DNA from: Desulfuromonadales bacterium
GTDB taxonomy: Bacteria > Desulfobacterota > Desulfuromonadia > Desulfuromonadales > BM103
Assembly (NCBI GenBank): GCA_027065695.1
Contig: JAMONP010000089.1
Span: forward strand, 1-64,000
DNA: 64,000 nt
Direction of reading: 5' to 3'
Shown here: positions 1 to 8,663 of the stretch, piece after piece
Layout of the letters: every line of letters starts with the position of its first letter
Position numbering within the stretch: position 1 is the first letter of the stretch
The notes under the pieces: generated by a model
The model's input: only the letters and a program-made list of their open reading frames with translations
Database searches by the model: none
Told to the model about the DNA's origin: nothing
Translations under genes and position numbers: made by a program

Positions 1-2
1 GC

Positions 3-511
3 CTCTTTGGCTTAACGCACGCTAGGCCTTCATCAGCACGCCTTGACAGCAACCAAAATGTCTCAGAATTATACGTCACGATTAACCACACGGGACACTA
101 GTAATCGACTATGAATATAAACAAGACGGTGATGTCTTTGAAATCCCAGGCCAGTTTGCGCTTAGTGACCATTATCAAATGAATTATGCTTATATCTCAA
201 GAATGTTTGTATATCTTTTCTTCATTGACGATGCCTCACGCGTTTTAGCAACGATAGCATTCCCCGGTATCTGGACCGGTAGCACGAGTGAAACCCAAGT
301 TTTCTCTCAATCTTACAAGCTCCCGGCAGGCACGACAGGAGTCTTCTTCGGCTACTCTGGAGATGTCAACGAGCGGGATGACAGGGCGTCTTTTTATGAG
401 TTGCCTCTGGAAAAGTTAGGAGCGATCCAGAGAACTGTCTGCTTTCAGGTACAGGTTATAACTACCCACAGACCTGTTAGAGAAGTTGACTGTTCTCCAG
501 TTGCTTTATAA
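3..511 (+). pseudogene. Partial, frameshifted protein-coding remnant
   Basis: I do not recognise this protein. Reading from base 3 in frame 3 gives a protein-like stretch ending YVTINHTG, which hits a TAG at 99-101. Continuing one frame over from about base 95 gives TLVIDYEYKQDGDVFEIPG and then an open frame to the TAA at 509-511. Joining the two across about 92-96 restores a continuous beta-strand-like sequence (YVTINHTG then TLVIDYEY), so one base appears to be missing. The 5' end lies outside the window. The 3' end overlaps the minus-strand gene at 477-890, so the true C-terminus may be lost too. It is either a pseudogene or a sequencing error. Confidence 0.4.
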
Positions 512-890
512 GAACTGGAATGAAATCGTTAACGGCTCCTTGCCTGGAGCCCTCGACTTTGACTTCCGAGAGGTTGGTCCAGACAGGCTTGTTGTTGCCC
601 ACCTCAAAAAGTTTTGTCGCTATAATGAAATATTCTGTGTCGTATTCCTTGCGGTAAAACGAACCATGGGCATAAGTTTGCCAGCCGTTGTCGTAGACAG
701 CTACACTGCCATAGTAAATACCACCGTATTGATGATTTACGATTTCTTTCTTATCGATCGAACGTGCCACCAATACGCTGCTGATTCCCATTTTCTTGAT
801 TTTTGCTAAGACGGTTTCCCGATCAATCTCCGCAATCGGTTGTGACAGAACTTTATTGCTTGGGAATGCTATTACACCTCGTTTAGACAA
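477..890 (-). pseudogene. 5'-truncated copy of the neighbouring lipoprotein gene
   Basis: This open frame (137 codons from a TTG) resembles the C-terminal two thirds of the lipoprotein encoded at 959-1594. Shared features are SVLVARSI against SVLITKII, a Tyr/Gly-rich middle, and a late IxSA/VWTN-like segment. The similarity continues upstream of the only possible start: the codons back to an in-frame TGA read FENIFSEQL, against FEDTFSRQL in the neighbour. The signal peptide and first 70 or so residues are missing, and the neighbour's stop lies only 68 bp upstream. It looks like the second half of a tandem duplication that lost its 5' part. Without a signal sequence the product could not be exported as a lipoprotein. 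Confidence 0.6.
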
Positions 891-958
891 TTGCTCAGAG
901 AAGATGTTTTCAAATCACGTTGTTGTCCTTTTTTATAGTGTCTTGTAGGTTTGGCAAT

Positions 959-1594
959 TTAGATCAGGCCTTTTTCTTTAAGGTCCTTTGTGACGGTTTC
1001 AACGTAATCCTGCATCATTTTTTCAAGGTTGCCCTCAACCACCGTTTCCAGTTGGGCCGACCAGATTATTTCCTCGGTTTTCAAGTCATACAGCACAGAC
1101 TCAATGGTGAGGACTACAAAATTAGTCGTGGTCGGAGGCTGATATACCACATCATAGCTGCGAGAATAATTGCCCCAACCCCCATAGCCATGACGTCCTC
1201 CGTAGCTACCGCGCCCATAGGAGGAGTACCCGGAAGCATATCCAGGAGTGGTGACCGTTTCAGAACGCTGACTTATTATCTTTGTGATCAGAACGGAATC
1301 GGAGCCATTCGCAACCATCCGCTGTTTAATCGATGCTTGATTCATCTCCTTGTCAGAAGGCAGGTCCTTGTAGCTGGCAGTACCCTTTATGCCGGAGTTG
1401 GCAAGCTGGCGGCTGAAGGTGTCCTCGAAAATTCGTCTATTAATCTCTTGTCTGGCAACGCCAATGATATACATATTCTTGATCTGGCCCTGATACGAAG
1501 TGTCTGTCCATGATCCGCTCATATAGGTGCTTGAGCAGGCCGCTATCGACAGTCCAGTCAGAGTCAGAAGCAAAAATTGCAAGGTCCCTTTCAT
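959..1594 (-). CDS. Putative lipoprotein of unknown function
   Basis: The protein has 211 residues. A signal peptide of hydrophobic residues runs to the lipobox LSIAAC, with Cys20 as the predicted lipidated residue, so it should be anchored to a membrane facing the periplasm. Residues of about 113-147 are rich in Gly, Ser and Tyr (for example GYSSYGRGSYGGRHGYGG) and look flexible. The remaining sequence is alpha/beta in character and resembles DUF4136-type lipoproteins in general layout, though I cannot assign the family. An AGGAG ribosome-binding site precedes the ATG. A truncated paralogue follows directly downstream. Function is not known. Confidence 0.8.
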   Translation of the reverse strand: MKGTLQFLLLTLTGLSIAACSSTYMSGSWTDTSYQGQIKNMYIIGVARQEINRRIFEDTFSRQLANSGIKGTASYKDLPSDKEMNQASIKQRMVANGSDSVLITKIISQRSETVTTPGYASGYSSYGRGSYGGRHGYGGWGNYSRSYDVVYQPPTTTNFVVLTIESVLYDLKTEEIIWSAQLETVVEGNLEKMMQDYVETVTKDLKEKGLI

Positions 1595-1740
1595 TTAGTA
1601 CTTTTCTCCTTAAAGATTGGTGATATTTTGTCTGCTTTATGAGTCTGTTGTAAATCTGCTCATAATGATCAGACAGGATTTAAGCATAGCAGATTATTCA
1701 ATAACCTCCAATTCCTCCAGTAGACAATAATTGATTGCCA

Positions 1741-2463
1741 TTATCTGCTCGGGCTCCTCATTTCGAAGCGTTTCCCAGAAAAGTCCAGTGTTACTCCACT
1801 CGGAGTTATTTCTATGACCTGTAAATCTTGATCTACCCAATCGTCCTCATGCAGCAATTGGTTATTGATCCGTACCAACCGGCGATCAGGATTAGTGGTG
1901 TAGTAGTGCATACTCATGGCCAGGTCTGGAATTCGGTTACGCAGTTCTCTTGATAAGTCGAGGTAGAGAGGTAATTGTACAGGCATTGGTTTGGGTGGCA
2001 TCACACCGATGGTATGCGGTTCCGTCACAGATCCACGGCTTTGATTCGATGTCGATACAGCTGTAGAAGGCTGTGCCAAGGGGGGTGGGGAGGAAACGAT
2101 AATGCGTGGCATTGGTGCTGGCTCTGTAACCGAGACAAGGCTTTGCGGGTCATTTGTTACCACAGATCTTGTTGTCTTTGGGGCACTTGTCGCAGGTTTG
2201 GATTGCCTGGTCTGGTTCGACGGAGTAGTGATCGACGGCCGGTTTACCAGTGAGGGGGGTGGCGGGGTTTGTTCCCTATTGCTGTAAAGCCACCAGCCAC
2301 AAAGCAGGGCAATGGACAAAAGTCCTGTCAGTATCCAGTAAAGTCGACGATTTGACTGGTGTGTTGGTAAAGAGAGGGTTCGCTTGCGCACTTTCTGTTG
2401 CGAAGGGTTCTTTTGCTGCCGTTGCTGCTCCGACTTCTTGATTGCTTCGAGAATAAAAGACAT
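1741..2463 (-). CDS. gspB: GspB-like type II secretion assembly protein
   Basis: The start is placed at the ATG at 2463, which has AGGAG eight bases ahead; the open frame extends further upstream but that part has no protein-like character. The 240-residue product begins MSFILEAIKKSEQQR, a typical GspB N-terminus, followed by one membrane helix (about residues 40-58) and a long Pro/Ser/Thr-rich periplasmic linker. The C-terminal domain of about 75 residues (LPLYLDLSRELRNRIPDL onward) matches the T2SS GspB domain, which binds peptidoglycan or helps place the secretin. The usual partner ATPase gene gspA/exeA is not next to it, and no other type II secretion gene lies in this window. Confidence 0.8.
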   Translation of the reverse strand: MSFILEAIKKSEQQRQQKNPSQQKVRKRTLSLPTHQSNRRLYWILTGLLSIALLCGWWLYSNREQTPPPPSLVNRPSITTPSNQTRQSKPATSAPKTTRSVVTNDPQSLVSVTEPAPMPRIIVSSPPPLAQPSTAVSTSNQSRGSVTEPHTIGVMPPKPMPVQLPLYLDLSRELRNRIPDLAMSMHYYTTNPDRRLVRINNQLLHEDDWVDQDLQVIEITPSGVTLDFSGKRFEMRSPSR

Positions 2464-2868
2464 CAACTGGCTCCTGATGGGTAAAGGCAATGGCTTGCCA
2501 GTACCGGAGGTGATTACATGCCTTGCTGCAAGTCTGATAAAATTGTCGCAGGCCATTGTGCCTAAAGTTATGAATAATGGCCGACCGTAAGCTGTTAAGT
2601 GTCACGTGTCAATCGTTTTACATTTGGTGTCGCATATAGTCTGACCTACTACTAAACAACTAAAGTGCTTGACTTTTTTTGAAACCTCATGGTAGAAGCC
2701 CCACATCATACAAAGTTTGTGTATTTATTTCGTTGCTTGACAGACAGATTAAAGATAGTCAGTTTGAGCAAATCACTCGGACCAACTTTGGCCGAGTGGT
2801 TTATTTTTTTGGGCTGGCGGAAGTGCACAACAAAGACACCTCCCTTTGGGGAGTGAAGGAGTTTCAAG
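2464..2868. other. Intergenic region with cold-shock gene leader
   Basis: This gap of about 400 bp separates the divergent gspB-like gene and the cold-shock gene. A TTGACT hexamer at 2669-2674 could be a -35 box for the cold-shock gene, but the -10 region 17 bases later is poor. A TTGACA at 2737-2742 also lacks a clear -10. If the first is used the leader would be about 170 nt, which fits cold-shock genes whose long 5' UTR controls translation. I see no protein-coding gene here. Confidence 0.4.
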
Positions 2869-3069
2869 ATGGCTGAAGGTACAGTAAAATGGTTCAACGA
2901 AGCTAAGGGTTTTGGATTCATCGAGCAGGACAACGGTCCTGACGTATTCGTCCACTTTTCCCAGATCATGGGTGATGGTTTCAAGGCTCTCGCCGAAGGT
3001 GAGCGTGTCAGCTTCGATGTGACCGAAGGTCAGAAAGGCCCCCAGTCGTCGAATGTAGTGAAACTCTAA
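2869..3069 (+). CDS. cspA: Cold-shock domain protein
   Basis: This 66-residue protein is a complete cold-shock domain and nothing else. The RNP1 motif KGFGFIEQ and RNP2-like VFVHFSQI, which stack on single-stranded RNA or DNA, are both intact. Members of this family melt RNA secondary structure and act as RNA chaperones or antiterminators in the cytoplasm. The gene is monocistronic: a GGAG-type ribosome site precedes the ATG and a strong hairpin terminator follows at once. Whether it is cold-induced cannot be told from the sequence. Confidence 0.95.
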   Translation: MAEGTVKWFNEAKGFGFIEQDNGPDVFVHFSQIMGDGFKALAEGERVSFDVTEGQKGPQSSNVVKL

Positions 3070-3090
3070 TAGAGAGTCACTGTTTTAGAC

Positions 3091-3134
3091 AAAAAACAAA
3101 AGGGCGACCCGTTGGGGTCGCCTTTTGTTTTTTG
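3091..3134. terminator. Strong bidirectional terminator
   Basis: A long stem pairs AAAAAACAAAAGGGCGACCC with GGGTCGCCTTTTGTTTTTT around a GTTG loop, with one bulged G. It carries an A tract on one side and a T tract on the other, so it can end transcription of the cold-shock gene and of the converging tatD-radical SAM operon, whose last stop is at 3227. Confidence 0.9.
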
Positions 3135-3226
3135 TTGGCCCTTTTGTTTTTGTTGATAATCTGCAAAAAGTACAGCGTTCGCAAACGGTGGGGCTGCTTG
3201 CAAACCCTACGCAAAATAGATGGTTT

Positions 3227-4618
3227 TTACCCTACCTCGTTATAAATTCTCTCCCGAAATCCCACTTGCAAATCATCAGCAACTTTGCGACATGCATCAA
3301 TATCTATACCCGGCAGGGTCACCGCTGTGGCTGTAACCTCAGGGATATGTTGTCTGGCTTCGCGCAGGAAGTCTTTCAAGGCTATATATCCCTGTTCGCC
3401 GAATTCAGAGCGGCAGATCTTCTGGTAGGTTGCCGAATCAGGTGCGTTGAGTGATACGCTGATCGAGTCAACCAGTCCAGCCAGTTCCGGCAGGATATTA
3501 CGTTTGTGGACCAGGTTGGCCTGGCCGTCTGTGTTGATGCGCACAGTCATGTTGTTTTGTTTTAAATGTTTTGCAACGTTCTTGACAAGATCGAGGCGTA
3601 ACAAGGGCTCACCATAACCACAAAAGACGACTTCATCGTAGGTTGTAGGATCGCCGATTGCCGTAATCACATCATCGACTGTCGGCTCCCGTTCCAGGCA
3701 GAGTTGATGTCCTTTAACGGTAAAATTACTGAACTTTGCACAGAAAGTGCAGCTATTGGTGCAACGGTTTGTGATGTTGAGATAGAGACTGTTACGGATG
3801 ACGTAGGCGATACGTGTGCTCTGGTCAATATCACCGATACCGAACAGACGCCAAGCATTGAGACTAGTGATGCGGGCAACGTCTTCAAGAGTCAAACCTT
3901 TGATCTCGGCAAGTTTTTCAGCGGTTGCCCGAACATAGGCGGGTTCACAACGTTTGCCACGCCACTTCTGTGGTGAAAGGTAAGGGCAGTCTGTCTCTAC
4001 CAGCATAATGTCGATCGGTAGATTCTGGGCAATATTCCGCAGTGCATCGTTCTTCGGATAGGTCAAAGGTCCTGCAAATGATATATAGAAGCCCATATCT
4101 ACACATTTGCTGGCCATGGCCAGGTCGCCTGAGAAGCAATGCAGGACACCACCGATCTCAGAAGCTTGCTCTTCTTGCATGATCTGGATAACTTCAGCAT
4201 GGGCATCACGATCATGAATGATCAACGGCTTGCCAGTTTCTTTGGCTAATTGGATATGTCTGCGAAAGGAGTCTCTCTGCTGATCCCTCGGTGAGTGGTC
4301 GCGATAGAAGTCGAGCCCGGTTTCGCCAACGGCAACTACCTTGACTACCGATTCTATCATGCGGGCCAGTTCAGCAATAACATCGTCATTCACACTGTCA
4401 GCATCATGTGGATGTACGCCGACGCTGGCATAGATATTAGGGTAGCGCAGGGCGAGGTCAACACTGGCGCGGGAGCTTTTCAGATCACAACCGATCGTCA
4501 GAATGTGACCGATACCATTATCGCGGGCACGTCCGATGACTGTGTCCAGGTCATCAGAGTATGGCTTGGAATCGAGATGGGCGTGGGAGTCGACGAGCAG
4601 GGATTGTAAATTTTTCAT
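3227..4618 (-). CDS. TatD-family hydrolase fused to radical SAM domain
   Basis: The start is taken at the ATG at 4618; the open frame extends upstream into metG but that part is repeat-like. The 463-residue product has two halves. Residues 1-270 are a TatD metal-dependent hydrolase: DSHAHLD at 10-16, VGETGLDFY, IIHDRDA, LHCFSG and ETDCPYLSP supply the two-metal site. The second half is a radical SAM domain with CTNSCTFC (C-x3-C-x2-C) for a [4Fe-4S] cluster and FCGYGEPLLR as the glycine-rich SAM motif. A 'TatD-associated radical SAM' family is known, often as neighbouring or fused genes; its substrate is not established. The gene ends the operon holB-ricT-metG-tatD. Confidence 0.9.
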   Translation of the reverse strand: MKNLQSLLVDSHAHLDSKPYSDDLDTVIGRARDNGIGHILTIGCDLKSSRASVDLALRYPNIYASVGVHPHDADSVNDDVIAELARMIESVVKVVAVGETGLDFYRDHSPRDQQRDSFRRHIQLAKETGKPLIIHDRDAHAEVIQIMQEEQASEIGGVLHCFSGDLAMASKCVDMGFYISFAGPLTYPKNDALRNIAQNLPIDIMLVETDCPYLSPQKWRGKRCEPAYVRATAEKLAEIKGLTLEDVARITSLNAWRLFGIGDIDQSTRIAYVIRNSLYLNITNRCTNSCTFCAKFSNFTVKGHQLCLEREPTVDDVITAIGDPTTYDEVVFCGYGEPLLRLDLVKNVAKHLKQNNMTVRINTDGQANLVHKRNILPELAGLVDSISVSLNAPDSATYQKICRSEFGEQGYIALKDFLREARQHIPEVTATAVTLPGIDIDACRKVADDLQVGFRERIYNEVG

Positions 4619-4627
4619 GCAAAATTT

Positions 4628-4706
4628 CCGGAACGAGAAGCAAGGGACGCGGAACGCGAAGACCTTGAAATTGACTTTCTCGTCCCGCATTCCGCGTCCC
4701 TCGTCC
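4628..4706. repeat. GC-rich inverted repeat between metG and tatD
   Basis: GGACGCGGAACGCG at 4645-4658 pairs with CGCATTCCGCGTCC at 4686-4699 with one mismatch, giving a 14-bp stem around a 27-base loop. The same core (GGGACGCGGAACGCG, or its complement) occurs at 58990-59007, and a close relative lies in the 3' end of galE at 12347-12381. It may influence the relative expression of the two operon genes it separates. Confidence 0.75.
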
Positions 4707-4712
4707 TGGTTT

Positions 4713-6248
4713 TCAAGTTTCGATCCTTGGGAAAAGAGGCGTTGCCTTCTCAACCATAGTCCCCGGTTTCAGCAATCCCCAACTGTCATGCTTGTCAAGT
4801 TGCTGGTCTTCCGGGTCGATGCCGAGGATGGTGCAGATCCTGGCACCGGTATCCGGCATGAAGGGGGTGACGAGCAGGCTGATCAGACGGACCGCTTCGA
4901 GCAGGTTGTACATAACCGTGCCGAGTCGTTCACGCTGGTCGTCATCTTTAGCAAGCGTCCAGGGGGCAGAATCGTCGATATACTTGTTGGCGGCACTAAC
5001 CAGTTCCCAGATCGATTGCAAGGCTTTATTAAAGGCAAAAGCCTCCATGTGTTTGTAGACAACAGCGACTATCTGGATAAATTTATCCCGAAGGACCTTG
5101 TCAATATCTGTTTCTTTACAGGGTGTTGTTAGCTCACCTTTGAAGTATTTACTGAGCATCGCCGTAGAGCGGCTGACCAGGTTGCCAAGATCATTGGCCA
5201 GGTCGGAATTAATACGGTGTACCAGGGCACTGTGGGAAAAGTCGCCGTCCAAACCAAAAGGAACCTCGCGCAACAGGAAGTAGCGAATGGCATCAACACC
5301 GTACTTGTCGATGAGCATATTCGGTTCGACTACGTTGGCCAGGCTCTTGCTCATCTTCTGACCTTCGACAGTCCACCAGCCGTGAGCAAAGATTTTCTTG
5401 GGCAAAGGCAGTCCAGCCGCCAACAGAAAAGTCGGCCAGTAGATGGTATGGAATCGCAAAATGTCCTTACCTATGACATGGGCGTCACATGGCCAGAACT
5501 TGTTGAAATCGTCGTTACTGTCATTCGGGTAGCCGAGAGCACTGATGTAGTTGGTCAGAGCATCAAACCAGACGTAGATAACGTGCTTGTCATTGCCAGG
5601 AACCGGAATCCCCCAGGAGAAGGTCGTGCGCGAAATCGAGAGGTCGCGTAAGCCTTCACGGAGGAAGCTGAGAATCTCGTTACGCCGGGTCTTCGGTTGG
5701 ATGAAGTCGGGGTTGGCTTCAATGTGCTCCAGCATTTGGTCCTGATACTTGCTCATGCGGAAGAAATAGGACTCTTCCTTGAGTTTATCGGTCGGTCGAC
5801 CACAGTCAGGACAGTTGCCATCGAGCAGATTGGTTTCAGTCCAGAAGGTTTCGCAGGGCGTACAATACCAGTCTTCATATTCACCAAGGTAGATATCTCC
5901 CTTGGCTTCTATGGTGCGAAAAATCTCCTGAACAGCCAGTTTATGGCGCTCTTGAGAGGTGCGGATAAAGTCGGTATTCGAGATGTTGAGTTTTTCCCAG
6001 AGTGACTGAAAACGTTTGACGACACGGTCGGCCAATTCCAGGGGGGTCTCGCCCTTGGCGTGGGCAGCTTTCTCGACTTTCTGGCCGTGTTCATCTGTGC
6101 CGGTTAAAAAGCTGACTTCATACCCACGTGCGCGTTTGTAACGTGCCATGACATCGCAAGCCAGAGTGGTATAGGCGTGGCCGATATGGGGAACGTCATT
6201 GACGTAATAAATCGGGGTTGTCAGATAAAAACGTTTATCAACCGACAT
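4713..6248 (-). CDS. metG: Methionyl-tRNA synthetase
   Basis: This class I synthetase of 511 residues charges tRNA-Met. The HIGH motif is at 21-24 and KMSKS at 298-302. A connective-domain zinc site uses Cys129, Cys132, Cys146 and Cys149 (CTPC and CPDC). The anticodon-binding helical domain fills the C-terminal third. It lacks the C-terminal EMAP/Trbp-like tRNA-binding domain found in longer bacterial MetG, so it is the short form. The ATG lies two bases after the stop of ricT with GGGAGAA ahead of it, so the two genes are co-transcribed and probably translationally coupled. Confidence 0.97.
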   Translation of the reverse strand: MSVDKRFYLTTPIYYVNDVPHIGHAYTTLACDVMARYKRARGYEVSFLTGTDEHGQKVEKAAHAKGETPLELADRVVKRFQSLWEKLNISNTDFIRTSQERHKLAVQEIFRTIEAKGDIYLGEYEDWYCTPCETFWTETNLLDGNCPDCGRPTDKLKEESYFFRMSKYQDQMLEHIEANPDFIQPKTRRNEILSFLREGLRDLSISRTTFSWGIPVPGNDKHVIYVWFDALTNYISALGYPNDSNDDFNKFWPCDAHVIGKDILRFHTIYWPTFLLAAGLPLPKKIFAHGWWTVEGQKMSKSLANVVEPNMLIDKYGVDAIRYFLLREVPFGLDGDFSHSALVHRINSDLANDLGNLVSRSTAMLSKYFKGELTTPCKETDIDKVLRDKFIQIVAVVYKHMEAFAFNKALQSIWELVSAANKYIDDSAPWTLAKDDDQRERLGTVMYNLLEAVRLISLLVTPFMPDTGARICTILGIDPEDQQLDKHDSWGLLKPGTMVEKATPLFPRIET

Positions 6249-6250
6249 GA

Positions 6251-7420
6251 CTATTCTCCCTGCTTGTTTGGACTGGGCTGGTTGGAACCTGGATTGCCAG
6301 GGCCGGGTTTATTGCCACTACGGGGTCTGCGCCTGCCGCGTCGGCGACGCTTGCTTTGGCTTTTACCTTCCGGTGATTCATTTTTCGTCTGTTTGTTCTG
6401 TTTTTCTTTTGGCTTTTCGGCTTCGTCACTCGTTTTCTTTGCTTGTTTCTGGCCTCTGGCAGGCTGTTGCTTACCCTGCTTCTGACCCCGCCCAGTCTTC
6501 TGGCCCTGCCCGGTCTTCTGACCCTTTCCCGTTCTCTGTCTCTGACTTTGTGGCCGTTCCTTATTCAAACGGGTGGAAAGAGTCTCTCCTGATGTTTCCT
6601 CATCTGTGGTGGGTTGGCTGGCTTGGCCAGTGCGGAGTTCTTCCATAGTCACGCAGCAGCAGTTACCTTTTCCGTCGCGTAAAGTCACCTGTTGACGCAG
6701 GACATCTACCGAGGTAACGTTACATTCGTTCTCCTGCCACGTAACTTTCTTGCCGCACTTCGGCATGCCCTTCCTTAAACCTTTATAAGTTTCAAATTCA
6801 TAACCGAGACAGCAGAGTAGCCGACCACACTGACCGGAAATTTTGGAAGGATTCAGTGCTAAGCCCTGTTCCTTGGCCATTTTTACAGAAACCGGGTTGA
6901 ACTGCGTGAGAAAGCTGCAGCAGCAGAGCTCCCGACCACAGATCCCCAGGCCACCAACCCGCTTTGCTTCATCGCGCACACCGATCTGGCGCATCTCGAT
7001 GCGTGTGTGGAAATGATGGGCCAGGTCCTTGACCAGCTCCCGAAAATCGATACGACCATCGGCAGTAAAGAAGAAGATGATTTTAGAACCGTCAAAAGCA
7101 TACTCAGCACGCACCAGTTTCATCGCCAGTTGACGGGAATGAATTCGTTCCATACAGAAACGATGAGCATCTTTCTCCCGGGCAGTATTGGTTTCTGCCA
7201 TGGCAAGATCTTCTTCTGTGGCGATACGCTGAATGCTCTTCAGGCCATCAGGTGCTTTGCTTTCCTCCACATCATATGGAAGGATAACCACTGTAGCCAT
7301 GGCACGACCACGATCGGTTTCGATGATTACCTTGTCACCGGCCTTGAGTTCCAGAGCCAAAGCATTAAAGTTGTATTGACGACCGGCTTGCTGAAATTTA
7401 AGTGGAACGATACGTATCAT
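6251..7420 (-). CDS. ricT: PSP1-domain protein, RicT/YaaT family
   Basis: The 389-residue product has the PSP1 domain of the RicT (YaaT) family in its first 270 residues. The Cys-rich signature is intact: GGLGICGRELCCCSF and GQCGRLLCCLGYE. In Bacillus, RicT joins RicA and RicF in a complex with [4Fe-4S] clusters that promotes RNase Y cleavage; in Gram-negatives the role is unknown. The last 120 residues are a low-complexity basic tail rich in Lys, Gln, Gly and Arg (repeats of GQKTG type, then KRRRRGRRRPR), which would suit RNA or ribosome binding. The gene sits between holB and metG, a conserved order across many bacteria. Confidence 0.9.
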   Translation of the reverse strand: MIRIVPLKFQQAGRQYNFNALALELKAGDKVIIETDRGRAMATVVILPYDVEESKAPDGLKSIQRIATEEDLAMAETNTAREKDAHRFCMERIHSRQLAMKLVRAEYAFDGSKIIFFFTADGRIDFRELVKDLAHHFHTRIEMRQIGVRDEAKRVGGLGICGRELCCCSFLTQFNPVSVKMAKEQGLALNPSKISGQCGRLLCCLGYEFETYKGLRKGMPKCGKKVTWQENECNVTSVDVLRQQVTLRDGKGNCCCVTMEELRTGQASQPTTDEETSGETLSTRLNKERPQSQRQRTGKGQKTGQGQKTGRGQKQGKQQPARGQKQAKKTSDEAEKPKEKQNKQTKNESPEGKSQSKRRRRGRRRPRSGNKPGPGNPGSNQPSPNKQGE

Positions 7421-7436
7421 GAGTTCTCTATAGTAT

Positions 7437-8405
7437 TTAGGCTGCCAGCTTAAGGAGGAGAACCTCCAGGGCCAGTTGACGATTCACATTGCGATCCAGC
7501 TGACGACGGATTTCGATCAAGGCTTCCAGTTTGTCAAGGATTGTAGAGACATTCTCGCGACCTGAAACCATGAGGATCTTTTCCTTGAGATCCAGGTTGA
7601 CCAGCTCTTCGTCACTACGTCCCTGTAAGGTCATAAGAACGTCCCGATAAAAAGCCTGAAAAATCTCCAGGATATCAGGCAATACGGTCTTGTCTGCAGC
7701 CAATTGCTCGGCAAAATCCAGAATGGGCAAGATACTGCCTGAGGATAACCCCGTCAAGGTTTTTAGCAGTTGTCGGCGTTGTTCAAGGTAAAGATCGCGG
7801 TCTTTGCCAAAGGCTTTTTTGAAACTACCCTCCGAAAGAGCGGCAAGAACGTGAGACTCCGCCGAATCGATGCCAAGCTGCTTCTCAAGCTCTGCCTGAA
7901 TTCGGCTGTTCGGGTGCCGGATAAAGGGTAGGGGTTGACAGCGGGAGCGTATCGTTTCGAGCAGACGATTAGGTTGTGTAGATAATAGTATAATGAGAGT
8001 GTCACCGCGAGGCTCTTCAAGGGTTTTGAGCAGTGCGTTTGCAGCGCCAACTGTCATGGTGTCTGCCTGCTCAATTATGCAGATCTTACAAGGTGCTTCC
8101 AGCGGTTTGAGGTTGAGTTCTCTTTGCAAAACCCGGATTTGTTCTATTTTGATCGAGTTGCCGTCTGGTTCAAGAATGTGCAGGTCCGGATGGTTCTGAT
8201 GGTCAATCTTACGGCAAGCCCGACAATTTCCACAACCGCGCTGTTCAAGACAGACAATGGCACGTGCCAGGGCCATGGCCATCAGTCGTTTGCCGATGCC
8301 ATCTTGCCCGGAAAAGAGATAAGCGTGAGCAACCTTGCCATTAGCCAGCGCTCTGCGCAGGATTTCCTTCTGCTGCTCGTGGCCAAGAATCTGGTCAAAA
8401 GTCAT
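7437..8405 (-). CDS. holB: DNA polymerase III subunit delta prime
   Basis: The product is a 322-residue AAA+ clamp-loader subunit. Its P-loop reads SGQDGIGKR at 32-40, with Arg in place of Ser/Thr, so nucleotide hydrolysis is doubtful, as is common for delta prime. A zinc module follows with Cys52, Cys58, Cys61 and Cys64. The clamp-loader SRC motif is present (IRSRCQPL). It would work with delta and tau/gamma to load the sliding clamp. AGGAG precedes the ATG. It is the first gene of the operon; thymidylate kinase, which often precedes holB, is absent here. Confidence 0.93.
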   Translation of the reverse strand: MTFDQILGHEQQKEILRRALANGKVAHAYLFSGQDGIGKRLMAMALARAIVCLEQRGCGNCRACRKIDHQNHPDLHILEPDGNSIKIEQIRVLQRELNLKPLEAPCKICIIEQADTMTVGAANALLKTLEEPRGDTLIILLSTQPNRLLETIRSRCQPLPFIRHPNSRIQAELEKQLGIDSAESHVLAALSEGSFKKAFGKDRDLYLEQRRQLLKTLTGLSSGSILPILDFAEQLAADKTVLPDILEIFQAFYRDVLMTLQGRSDEELVNLDLKEKILMVSGRENVSTILDKLEALIEIRRQLDRNVNRQLALEVLLLKLAA

Positions 8406-8663
8406 GTCGATCTCCTACTGATTGAAGTGATAAAAAATAACATAAAAATAATAGGTTAGATAAGAGCTCAAGTAGTAATGGAAAGGGTATTAAACCATCT
8501 GGCATAATATAATGATTTCGTGACTCGGTGCAATTGATATATGTGAACATGTGGTGTAATATAACGAACTTTTGTGATACCGGTTCATTAATAACCTGAA
8601 TCCTCGGGAGATTGTCAGGCAGTCTCCTTGTGCAGCTTAACCCGAACATTAAGTACCCCTTTT

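Noticed and set aside
1975-2441. Plus-strand frames opposite gspB
   Set aside because: They are shadows of the Pro/Ser/Thr-rich linker of the minus-strand gene and have Cys/Trp/Arg-rich unnatural composition.
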